A stretch of DNA of 64,000 nucleotides, from assembly GCF_007672725.1 (NCBI RefSeq), contig NZ_VDTC01000001.1:124001-188000 (forward strand), given 5' to 3'. Position 1 is the first letter of the stretch, and every line of letters begins with the position of its first letter. This document shows, in pieces, positions 43,684-52,637 of this stretch. A model generated the notes under the pieces. The model saw only the letters and a program-made list of their open reading frames with translations, made no database searches and was not told where the DNA came from. The position numbers and the translations under genes are program-made. The DNA is from Corynebacterium aurimucosum ATCC 700975. GTDB taxonomy: Bacteria > Actinomycetota > Actinomycetes > Mycobacteriales > Mycobacteriaceae.

Positions 43684-45975
43684 CTACCCCGGCAGCAGCT
43701 CGGAGGCCTCCCCCACCACGCTCACCACGAGCACATCGCGGGCGCGCGAGGCCGCCACGTAGAGCAAAGCCCGCTCGCGCTGCAGCGCCTCGTCGGCCTC
43801 GGCTGGTGCAAGTCCCTTCATCAGGTAGCGCTGCGGCAGCGCCTCGCGGCTTACATCAAGCAAGATGACGTGCGTGAACTCCAGTCCCTTGGCGTTGTGC
43901 ATCGTCATCACCGCCACCGGGCGCTCCCGGGACGTGCGCCGCCCAGTGCTCACGGCCACGCCCAGCTCGCCCAACTGCGTGGCGATCTCATCCTTGCGGG
44001 CATTAGTCCGGGTGAGCACGCCGATGGAAACATCGTCGTCCCCGGAGGTCCAGTCCCGGATGCGCGCAGCCAAGGCCTCAGCTTCCTGAGCCTTGCTCGC
44101 AGAATTCACGACAACCGGCGCAGGACCCTGGCGCACAGAACGGTAACCATGCAGATCGTCGATATTCTCTTCCGAATCCACCCACTCGGCACCGTCGAGA
44201 ATCGCCGTGGCATAGCCCAGGTTCTGCCGAGTCGTGCGGTAATTCACGCGCAGCTTCGTCGTGGCACGCCCTCGCGTTTCAATCCCATAATCACGCAGAA
44301 CCAACCGCTGGCCATAGATGCGCTGGTGCGAATCCTCCGCAATGAAGATGTCGTTCGGCCCGCGCTTGGCCACCGCCCGCAGGAATTTCCAGTGGCCGGC
44401 GTGGAAGTCTTGGGCTTCGTCGATAAGCACGTGGTCAAACATGCCTTCAGTGCCCGAACGGTGCTCCACGATGTGCGCGGCCACCACCGCCGCGGCCGCA
44501 TACGTCAGCTTCCCAATGGATGCGCACGCCGCGTGGAAGTACTCCACAATCGCCCACACCGCCTTGCGCTCAGCGCGGTTCAGCGGAGTCCCCCGCCCGG
44601 TGCGCCGCGCACGCAGGTAGGTCTTCTCATCCGTGATCCCCTGCGTGAGGATCACCGCCGAGTACTCCTGTGCCAAAAACGTCGGGTGAGATTTCTCCCG
44701 CGGGAGTGAGCCACCCTTCAGCTCCGCGGCCTCCTGCCACTGCCGCTTTTCCTCTACGCCATCCAGGCCGCGGGGCACAAAGTCCCCATCGATGTTGAGC
44801 ACCGCTGCCATCGCGGCGGCGCGCTCGGTTGCCTGTGCGTTCGCCAGCACGTCGAAGACGAGCGCATCAACGCCACTGATCCACAGCCCCGGCGCGCCAT
44901 GCACGGAGGCTTCCGGGAACGTCGGGTACAGCTCATTCATCTGCGCCTTGAGCGCGTTGGCCAGCTCACGCGTGTAGGTGGTCAAAAAGACGCGCGCCTT
45001 CGGGTTCTTCTGCAGCAGGTACTTCGTGCGGTGCACCACCACCACGGTCTTGCCGGTACCGGCACCACCCGTGATGCGCGCGGAGCCGGTGTGATCGGCT
45101 TCGACCGCGCGGCTCTGGCTTGGGTGGAGGAAGACGCGCCACTCGGCAAAGGACCCCTCGAGGATGGCTGCCAGCTCCTCCTCGCCGGGGTCGATGACGA
45201 AAGCCCTCCGGCCAGCCGGGGACTTGATGCCTTCCACCAGCGCCTTATCAGAGCTTGCCTCAGCCACCGCGGACTGCGCCAAGCCCAAATCTTCGCGCAC
45301 CTCAGCCGTGCTCATGCCGGACAGCAGCCCGACCACCGCATCCTGTTCCCATTCGGGTGCGCCCGCCAGCGCCGTCAACGCTTCCTCCGTTGTGGCGGCG
45401 CGCTCAAGCACCGCCACCGTCTGCGGGGAAAGACCGAGTTCATCGCTGAACTCATGCTTGGCGACGCCCACCGCATCCCACGGCCGCACTCCCTCACCGT
45501 CCGCTGCGGCATCTACCGAAGGCTCAGCTTCCAACTCGGCTTCGGCCTCCGCTTTCGCCGCTGCTTCCGCAGCGCGCTGTTCGGCCGCCAGGCGCTTGGC
45601 GCGCGACTCAATCTCCGCCTGCGGTATCGCCGTCGAGGCCTCTGATGCCGTGGCATCCACGAGCGACGGAACGCCGGAGACCTCGTTGACCACGAGCGTC
45701 TTCGACGTGGCGAGTGCGTAGGCATCATCGTGGTTGAGGATGTCAATGAGAACGAACATGGTGTCGTTTCCATCGTGCAGCTCGAAGAGCACAGCGCGGT
45801 ACTTGCGGTTGACGCGGGCTGTGCGCACGCGCTTATCCGCCGCGTCCTTGACGGGCTCCACGTGCAGCGACGGGTTCGTGGGATCCTCCACCAGCTTGTT
45901 ATAGAACTCTAGGATCTGGTTTCCCAGGTTGTAGCGGTCCTCAATGCGGCGGTAGAAGGACAGGCTCGTTGCCAT
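43684..45975 (-). CDS. UvrD/DUF2075-like helicase with RelE/ParE-like N-terminus (defence operon gene 4)
   Basis: A 763-residue protein starting at ATG 45975 behind GAGAGGAAAG. Residues 1-95 resemble a RelE/ParE-type toxin fold (FYRRIEDRY, RVNRKYRAVLFEL, MFVLIDILNHDDAY). An Ala/Glu-rich linker (about 118-165) follows. The helicase has Walker A GGAGTGKT (near 303), Walker B IDEAQD (near 519), RVNYRTTRQN, and motif VI VAASRAR (near 743), so it is a superfamily 1 UvrD/Rep-like ATPase. It is the last gene of the four-gene operon, 28 bp after the giant helicase. It might translocate on or degrade invading DNA, or act on RNA through the toxin-like domain; its role is not known. Confidence 0.78.
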   Translation of the reverse strand: MATSLSFYRRIEDRYNLGNQILEFYNKLVEDPTNPSLHVEPVKDAADKRVRTARVNRKYRAVLFELHDGNDTMFVLIDILNHDDAYALATSKTLVVNEVSGVPSLVDATASEASTAIPQAEIESRAKRLAAEQRAAEAAAKAEAEAELEAEPSVDAAADGEGVRPWDAVGVAKHEFSDELGLSPQTVAVLERAATTEEALTALAGAPEWEQDAVVGLLSGMSTAEVREDLGLAQSAVAEASSDKALVEGIKSPAGRRAFVIDPGEEELAAILEGSFAEWRVFLHPSQSRAVEADHTGSARITGGAGTGKTVVVVHRTKYLLQKNPKARVFLTTYTRELANALKAQMNELYPTFPEASVHGAPGLWISGVDALVFDVLANAQATERAAAMAAVLNIDGDFVPRGLDGVEEKRQWQEAAELKGGSLPREKSHPTFLAQEYSAVILTQGITDEKTYLRARRTGRGTPLNRAERKAVWAIVEYFHAACASIGKLTYAAAAVVAAHIVEHRSGTEGMFDHVLIDEAQDFHAGHWKFLRAVAKRGPNDIFIAEDSHQRIYGQRLVLRDYGIETRGRATTKLRVNYRTTRQNLGYATAILDGAEWVDSEENIDDLHGYRSVRQGPAPVVVNSASKAQEAEALAARIRDWTSGDDDVSIGVLTRTNARKDEIATQLGELGVAVSTGRRTSRERPVAVMTMHNAKGLEFTHVILLDVSREALPQRYLMKGLAPAEADEALQRERALLYVAASRARDVLVVSVVGEASELLPG

Positions 45976-46003
45976 GGCTTTCCTCTCTTTTAAAGTCAGC
46001 GGA

Positions 46004-49000
46004 TCAGGAGGCGCTCAGCGCCGCGGTCAGGGGATCGGGAACAGTGTCAAAGTCAGCGCCGAAGACGGCATAGCCCTCGGCCTCGAAGCTAGCACGAAGG
46101 TCCTCGGCGTCCTCGGCAAAGAGCAACAGCACCTTGTGCTGCGGCCACTGCGCCACGACCGGGACACCGGAAACCTCACCGCCCACGGAATCAGCATCCG
46201 GCTCCGGCAAGCCCGCCGCCGCCATAGCTCGCAGCGCTGCAGCCACCTCCGGCTCGTCGGCGAAGGCATCCACTGCCTCGGTCCACCCAAGAGTCATTTC
46301 GACCGCTTCCGGTGGCTCGGCAGGCTCTGAGACTGGAGTATCAGGAAGCACCTCGTGCGCCACAGCATCTTCCACCGCGGACTCAATCACTTCTACCTGT
46401 GCAAGAATCGGATCCAGATATGCCATGTTGCTTAAGCTCAAGAACAGCCTCCAGGCACTCAAGTTTTCTGAGACATTGGTGGCATCAAATCGAACGCGAC
46501 GACGCATCTTTGCCGCACTGACGGTGACAGTACTGAGATAGGTCTTCTCAAAACTGTCTACGACCGCCCTTCCTCCGTGAGCCGCTTGAGCAAATGCCGC
46601 TTCACTGAATAGCGACCATTTTTGTTCCGGATGCATCAATAGTTCTAACAGCTGTGTCAAAGGATCTTTCTCCAATTGGAGAAGATCATCCAATGACAAG
46701 TCGCTTCCTTCGACAATTGGAGAATAGAGTTTCGGCTCTGTCCACACCGGCGGGGCCGGCGGATCCTCGCGCACTGTTGCCTGCCGGGCATCGATGTCCT
46801 GCCATGTCAGCGACCACGGCAGGTAGCCCAACTCGTAGAGCCCGTTGCGCTTATCAAAGTCATCCTTCACCCGGTTGTGCACCGCACTGGCGTGGAAGGC
46901 TTCGCCATCGAGGTAGACGGCGATATCACGGATGGCACTATCGCGCGTGGAGAAGACGAAGTCCGGGATGGTTCCGCCAATCTGCTTTTGCTCCTCCATG
47001 ACCCAATCATGGCGCGAGTCATCAAAGCTGATGTCCCACTGCGCGTGGTTACCCTTCATGGATTCCACCACCGTGGCGCCTTCCTCCTTCAAGTCCGCAC
47101 GCAGCTGTTCCACAAAGCGCTGCTCCAGCTTGGACTGCTCGCTGCGCTCCGGGCGCTCCTCGGTGAGATGGCCCTCCCACGTAAAGGAAGCCGGATCAGC
47201 ATCAGTAGAGACCTGGAGGTCATCCGCCAAAATCTTGCGCAGCGCCACCACCGCGGCCTCACGGGAGGTCTGCGGTATCTGGCTGCTGCGTGCAAAGGGC
47301 AGCAAACACGACGGGCAGCACTGCCGCGCTTCCTCAGCACAGTGGCAGGAGGCCAAGCGCCGGTAGGCCACGAGCAACATCTGGCGCACGTGCGCCGGTT
47401 CCGTGAACTGCGCCAGGTAACCAGTACCGCCCGGCACGGTGTCATGAATAAGCAACATATCCACTGGGCTGCCATCGGAATCCACGCGCACCGGCTCCAC
47501 ATCCAGGTGGTCCGGGTTGCCGCCCAGGTACTCCTTAAAGCCCAGCTTGAGTGCGGCCACCAAGGAGGGCAGCGTGGTGGATTCCACCATTCCTAGCAGC
47601 GCCGGCAGGTGCACGAGAACCGCCTGCGTGCCCAGGCTGCGCCCCAGCGCAAAGCTAATGGAGTGCTCCTCAGCCGCGTTACGGTACTCGCACCACGGCG
47701 CGTGGTCCTGCCAGCGGTTAGCGCCCACATCGGAATCCAAGTGCCCGCAGCGCTCGCATACTCGGAACAGCGGCGCCTCGCGCTCTACTGCCGCAAAGGT
47801 GCGCTGGCTGCCGCCGCCCATGCGGCCCAAGTTCAGCCACCGCATCTCCACATGCGCCAAATACTCCATGCCGAAGCCGGAATCAGACAGGTACCAAGCC
47901 TTACCGCGCCCGCCCTCGGGCACATCAAAACTCAGCTGCGTGTGGAATCGCAGCGAGGTGCGGTCATCGGTGATGTCATTGATAGCGGAGCGCGCCGCGT
48001 CCACGGTGGCATAGACCTTGGTCATCTCCACCACATCAATGAGCTGGTTCCTATCGGCAAAGCCCTTAGCCCCACACTCCGGGCACGCACCAACGCGCGG
48101 AGCGGCCACGGCTACTTCCTCATCGCTGGAGAGCACCGCACCGGTGGCTTCCGAATAGGAGCACTCCGGGCACAGGCGCCACTGCGTCAGCGCCGAGTGG
48201 TGCTCGCCCAACTCCACCGAGTCCACCTTCGCGCCCACGCCCTGCACGTAGAAGGTATTGCCGGGGGCTAGCTCCGTCAGCGCCGAGGAGACACCGCGGC
48301 TATAGCTATAGGTCTCCGTCTCAAATTTCTGTACCTCCTCGTTGAAGGAGGAGACAGCCAGGTTGAACTCCACGGCATCATCCAACAACGTGAAGTTCGG
48401 CAGCAGCCCGAAGCGCTCCAAAGCGCTAATCCAGTACTCATCGGCGTGGTCCTCCAGCTGCTTGCGCACAAACCTCTGGGAAGCAACCGTGGCATCAAAC
48501 TGGTTCTTCAGCTCATCATCCTCCACCGCGGAGGCCTCCACGCGTGCCTTCAACTCCGTCACGCGCTTGCTCAGTACCTCCCGGCGGGACAGAAGCAGCT
48601 TCTGCGTGGCACCCCAACGCTCGCGTGCGGATTGCAAGTCCGCCACCATGCCGGACACAGCACCATCCTCACCCGGCAGGCACCAGCCGCGCAGCTCATC
48701 CAACACCTCCGCCGAAGCATGCTGCGCCACCGTAGAAGTAAAGCGCTCATAGGCCGCCAACACCACCGAAGGCGAAAGCTCAACCAACGCATCCACCACG
48801 GAGTAGCTGGCATACGTAAACACATCACGCGCGCTGCGCAGCTGCTCCACCGAGCCCGCCACATCAGTACTATCCAGCAGGTAGGCCACGAACTGGCGGT
48901 GCATAATATCGCGCGCGGACAAATACGCCGCGGGCGCTGTCACCGAACCTGCAATGGTCTCCAGCGGGTGCTCCAAGGTGGTCAGTGCACGCCCGCGCCC

Positions 49001-52000
49001 GCGCACCAGCGCCACGATGAGCGAGTTACCCGTCAAACGCCCGGCGCGTCCCACGCGCTGCACGTAGCTGGCCACCGTGTGCGGCATGGAAGACAGCATC
49101 ACCGTGGACAGGTCACCGATGTCGATACCCATCTCCAGCGTCGGCGTGGCCACGAGCACGTTCGGCGCCGAGGCGGACTGCTGCGCAAAGGGCCGCTTGA
49201 ACTCATCCTCCAACTCCTTGCGCCGCGGCGTGGGCACCAGGCCGGTGTGCTCTTCTGCCACCACGGTGCGGGTATTCGCGCTGCGGTAGAGCCGCTGGTA
49301 GTAGTTGTCCTCCACGCCCACCGGCACGAAGTGCCCGGTACAGGACAACGTAAAGCACGCCACCGAAGACATCGCCTCACGCGCCGCGGCATCCACGCCC
49401 ACGCGCAGGTGGCACACCGGGCACTCCAACAACCCCGGCTCAGCTTCCTCGCGCACGATGATGCTGCCCGGGTCCAGCGCATACACGCGTCCGCCCGTGG
49501 CCGTCGGTACGGAGAACACCACTTCCTCGAACTCGAGCTGCTTGAACAACTCCGCCACCTGGTTGGCTGCATCGAACGCGCTGCTTGTCGACGCCCCCAG
49601 CGCCGCCTTCGTCCACCGTGCGTACCAGCCCTTCTGGGAGTCCAACGGCATCGTCGCGTTATTATCGCGCTTCCCCAACGCCCCCTTGAGCGCCGCCCCC
49701 GCACGCGGGAATTTCGGCGCACCACCGCGCACGAACGCAGGTATTCCCTTGGCACGCGCCTGACGGCGGTTAAGCAACCACGGGTTGCAGTCCTGGCGCA
49801 GATACTCCTTGAGCCACGGGTGCGCGATGCCACCGGCAATGCGCATGTACTCCACCACGCCGCGCGCCCACGCCAGCAGCTCCGCATCCGTGGCGAGAGT
49901 CCCCACCACCGCACGCGCCGCCGACAGCAGCACCGCATCAGACACGCCCACCGACACCGACAGCGTCCCCGTCGTCACCAACGAGCGCGGCAGATCCACC
50001 CTGTCACCGAACTGCAACGCCAGGTCCAAATCCAACCGCGACTGCAACGCCGCCAACGCACGCCGCTGCTCCGCAGCACCAGCGCCCTTTTCCCACACTG
50101 CCCGGTAGCGGGGTGACTCTTTCAACTGCGGCGGCAACAGCTCATAGAGCGCCCGCGCCCTCACCGCCGGTTCCGACTCCTCACGCGCATGCTCCACCAT
50201 GCGCGCCGCCACCGACGACAACGGCACGCCTGCGGACAACGATGAACCTGCCGTCGTTTCAGACGACGAAGACGATTCAGAGGAATCAGCAAACGAGCGA
50301 ACCGCTCGCCAGATACGCGCACGCAGCGCGAAAGCGCGCGCACGGCTTTGCACGAAGCCAGCGCGGTGCGCGGCATCCTGCACAGAGTCCGCGAAGACCA
50401 GAGTCTTCTTCTCCGCGGAATCCAGATCATCCATACCGAAGAGGTTGCTCAGCGCCACCGAAAGCAACGTCGCCACCGAAGAACCCAAGAAGCGCATCGC
50501 GTCGTCTTCACCACAGGACGGGCACTGCTGCGCCTTCGCGCGCTCCTCCGCATCTTCACCGGAGTAGACCAGCACCGGCACCACTGGGGATTCCTCCATG
50601 GTCTCCGAATCAGGTGCCTTTGGCGTCAAACCTGGCAGGTCCAGGTTCAACCACGCCACGCGGGAGCTCTCGCCCTCCGCGCGCGTAACGCCCTGCGCCA
50701 CCTCACTCGTGGCATCAATGAGCGGACGCTGGCGCTCCGGCGCGCTAATAGCAATGCGGCGGATCTCTTGCGGTGCGGTGACATACGTATCCCCACCGGG
50801 TTGTTCCGCCAGCATCCATCCGGAGCGCCCACAGTGGCGGCAATAAATCGCCGGCAACCACGCCTTTGGCGCATCGCCTGCAGCCTGCACCGTGTGCGCA
50901 CCCATGCCGCCATCATCGGACCACCTGAACACCGAAGAACGCGACGATGACGCCACTGCCCTATCGATGCGGGAGATTTCTCGCACCCACAGGTGCAGTT
51001 CCACGCCGGGGAACTTCTTTCCATCCCAGCCCAACGCGGCACCGAGCTCCGCGCGCACATAAGCAATGAAGGACAACGTCAGCGATAAGAACTCGACTGC
51101 CAACTCGCGGTGACTGCGCAGCACGTTAGCCGGAAACACTCGCGAAACCAACGGTTCCACCGCCACGATATCGGTACCCGGAACACCAGCTTCACCGTGC
51201 TCCAGCGGCACCGGCGTTGCGGCCTCCCGCAGTATCGCGCACACCAATTCATTACCGGCCATTGCTAGAACCGAGTCAGCCAAGTCCGGGGAAGAATTCA
51301 AGCCAGGCAAAGAACCGAAGACGTGCCGGCTCATCGCCTCGAACACCGCCACATCAAACGACGATGCATCTTCAGCAGAACCTGAAGCAGCAACCGCAGC
51401 CGACACCTCATCAACAACGTTTTGCATAACCTCCACCGAAGGTGTCGGCGTCACTGGCGGAAGCACTTCAGCAACATCGGAGACCGATGAACCTTCGTCG
51501 TTTGAAACGACGGCCCGCAGCTTCGCCGCCAATGGTGCGACCGTAGACTGCCACTCCTCCACGGTCATGAGCGTCTCCCCGACAACTGCATCCGGCGGCA
51601 TCTGTTCACCAAAGACCGTGTAAGCAAACGACAACATATCGCTATGCGGTGCCGCCGATTCAGCGCAGGAGCCCTCAGCGATCTCGGAGCCTTCGGAGCT
51701 TTCGGCGCTCTTATCCCCCAGCGTTGCGGAGGTCGCCACCGGCGTTACCTTACCCAAAGGACGCTTGGCATCCTCAGGCGAAAGGAAACCTTCGGGCTGA
51801 TACTTCTTGAGCATCAATCCGAGTCGGCGCAGCAGCATCGCCACGTCTGTGCCTTGGGCCGCGTCATAGGTGTGGAACTCATCGAGTACCAAGTACTGCA
51901 AAGACCGCGCGGATTTCTCCCACAGGTCACGATCCTGCTCACGCAGCAGCAACTGGTCCAGCATCTTGTAGTTGGTCAACAAGATATCCGGCGGGGTATC

Positions 52001-52591
52001 CCGCAGCACCGAACGGTCAGAAATCAGACCATCTTTCGATACCTTCCTCCGGCCACCGGAGACAACTTCACCGGTGTAGATACCTGCTGTTACCCCAGCG
52101 AGCTCAGCCTCCGCATGCAGCAGCTTGGCCAAACGGCGTTCCTGATCGGATGCCAGCGCGTTCATCGGATACAGAATCAACGCCTTGATTCCGCTGCCGT
52201 TAGAACGGCGGCAATGATCCAAAATCGGATAGAGGAAGGACTCCGTCTTACCCGAACCCGTACCCGTCACCACCAACGTCGGTGAAGGTCGCCGCTTCGA
52301 ACCCGTCGAATAATCAAACGAGGACAACCGCTCGAAGGCCTCCGCTTGATGGCGGTAAGGCTTAAAGCCAGACGGCAGCCAGCCCAGAATCCCATCCCAT
52401 GACTTCGCCGGTGCATAAGGCAAGCGCGTGCGCACATACGGCCCGTAGAACATACCGCCCTGCGGGTCGTTGAGGAACTCCCGCAGCTGCTGGGAGGTCA
52501 GGTCCTCTGCCAGGGAGAAGGTCGTGGTGAGGTACTCCGACAACCCATCAACAATGTGGGTGGAGGCGTATGTAGGGATGAGACTCGACAT
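46004..52591 (-). CDS. Giant SF2 helicase with DUF1998 and C-terminal Vsr/PD-(D/E)XK-like nuclease (defence operon gene 3)
   Basis: 2195 residues. The helicase core has Walker A TGTGSGKTES (109-118), DEFH (237-240), SATL (288-291) and, after an insertion of ~850 residues, TLEMGIDIGDLS and QRVGRAGR (about 1150-1185). Zinc-knuckle CxxC pairs occur near 584, 691, 1058, 1475, 1505 and 1613. DUF1998 follows, with PGGTGY (1720-1725) and a cysteine cluster near 1757. Next comes a DUF559/Vsr-like nuclease: helix Glu in SKLEQRF (near 1825), PDF (Asp1877), YLDGEAFH (Asp1895, His1900) and the closing LTWQDID. The last ~270 residues are unassigned. In DISARM, helicase and DUF1998 are separate (DrmA and DrmB) and the nuclease is DrmC; here one chain seems to combine them. 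Confidence 0.85.
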   Translation of the reverse strand: MSSLIPTYASTHIVDGLSEYLTTTFSLAEDLTSQQLREFLNDPQGGMFYGPYVRTRLPYAPAKSWDGILGWLPSGFKPYRHQAEAFERLSSFDYSTGSKRRPSPTLVVTGTGSGKTESFLYPILDHCRRSNGSGIKALILYPMNALASDQERRLAKLLHAEAELAGVTAGIYTGEVVSGGRRKVSKDGLISDRSVLRDTPPDILLTNYKMLDQLLLREQDRDLWEKSARSLQYLVLDEFHTYDAAQGTDVAMLLRRLGLMLKKYQPEGFLSPEDAKRPLGKVTPVATSATLGDKSAESSEGSEIAEGSCAESAAPHSDMLSFAYTVFGEQMPPDAVVGETLMTVEEWQSTVAPLAAKLRAVVSNDEGSSVSDVAEVLPPVTPTPSVEVMQNVVDEVSAAVAASGSAEDASSFDVAVFEAMSRHVFGSLPGLNSSPDLADSVLAMAGNELVCAILREAATPVPLEHGEAGVPGTDIVAVEPLVSRVFPANVLRSHRELAVEFLSLTLSFIAYVRAELGAALGWDGKKFPGVELHLWVREISRIDRAVASSSRSSVFRWSDDGGMGAHTVQAAGDAPKAWLPAIYCRHCGRSGWMLAEQPGGDTYVTAPQEIRRIAISAPERQRPLIDATSEVAQGVTRAEGESSRVAWLNLDLPGLTPKAPDSETMEESPVVPVLVYSGEDAEERAKAQQCPSCGEDDAMRFLGSSVATLLSVALSNLFGMDDLDSAEKKTLVFADSVQDAAHRAGFVQSRARAFALRARIWRAVRSFADSSESSSSSETTAGSSLSAGVPLSSVAARMVEHAREESEPAVRARALYELLPPQLKESPRYRAVWEKGAGAAEQRRALAALQSRLDLDLALQFGDRVDLPRSLVTTGTLSVSVGVSDAVLLSAARAVVGTLATDAELLAWARGVVEYMRIAGGIAHPWLKEYLRQDCNPWLLNRRQARAKGIPAFVRGGAPKFPRAGAALKGALGKRDNNATMPLDSQKGWYARWTKAALGASTSSAFDAANQVAELFKQLEFEEVVFSVPTATGGRVYALDPGSIIVREEAEPGLLECPVCHLRVGVDAAAREAMSSVACFTLSCTGHFVPVGVEDNYYQRLYRSANTRTVVAEEHTGLVPTPRRKELEDEFKRPFAQQSASAPNVLVATPTLEMGIDIGDLSTVMLSSMPHTVASYVQRVGRAGRLTGNSLIVALVRGRGRALTTLEHPLETIAGSVTAPAAYLSARDIMHRQFVAYLLDSTDVAGSVEQLRSARDVFTYASYSVVDALVELSPSVVLAAYERFTSTVAQHASAEVLDELRGWCLPGEDGAVSGMVADLQSARERWGATQKLLLSRREVLSKRVTELKARVEASAVEDDELKNQFDATVASQRFVRKQLEDHADEYWISALERFGLLPNFTLLDDAVEFNLAVSSFNEEVQKFETETYSYSRGVSSALTELAPGNTFYVQGVGAKVDSVELGEHHSALTQWRLCPECSYSEATGAVLSSDEEVAVAAPRVGACPECGAKGFADRNQLIDVVEMTKVYATVDAARSAINDITDDRTSLRFHTQLSFDVPEGGRGKAWYLSDSGFGMEYLAHVEMRWLNLGRMGGGSQRTFAAVEREAPLFRVCERCGHLDSDVGANRWQDHAPWCEYRNAAEEHSISFALGRSLGTQAVLVHLPALLGMVESTTLPSLVAALKLGFKEYLGGNPDHLDVEPVRVDSDGSPVDMLLIHDTVPGGTGYLAQFTEPAHVRQMLLVAYRRLASCHCAEEARQCCPSCLLPFARSSQIPQTSREAAVVALRKILADDLQVSTDADPASFTWEGHLTEERPERSEQSKLEQRFVEQLRADLKEEGATVVESMKGNHAQWDISFDDSRHDWVMEEQKQIGGTIPDFVFSTRDSAIRDIAVYLDGEAFHASAVHNRVKDDFDKRNGLYELGYLPWSLTWQDIDARQATVREDPPAPPVWTEPKLYSPIVEGSDLSLDDLLQLEKDPLTQLLELLMHPEQKWSLFSEAAFAQAAHGGRAVVDSFEKTYLSTVTVSAAKMRRRVRFDATNVSENLSAWRLFLSLSNMAYLDPILAQVEVIESAVEDAVAHEVLPDTPVSEPAEPPEAVEMTLGWTEAVDAFADEPEVAAALRAMAAAGLPEPDADSVGGEVSGVPVVAQWPQHKVLLLFAEDAEDLRASFEAEGYAVFGADFDTVPDPLTAALSAS

Positions 52592-52637
52592 AAGGTGCTA
52601 CTTCAATACTTTCGGTCTTCGCTTCTGGCTTCCGGAA

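Noticed and set aside
48446..50116. Long plus-strand open frame (about 556 codons) inside the giant helicase gene
   Set aside because: His/Arg/Gln-rich translation with no domain; the minus strand here encodes helicase and zinc-knuckle motifs.
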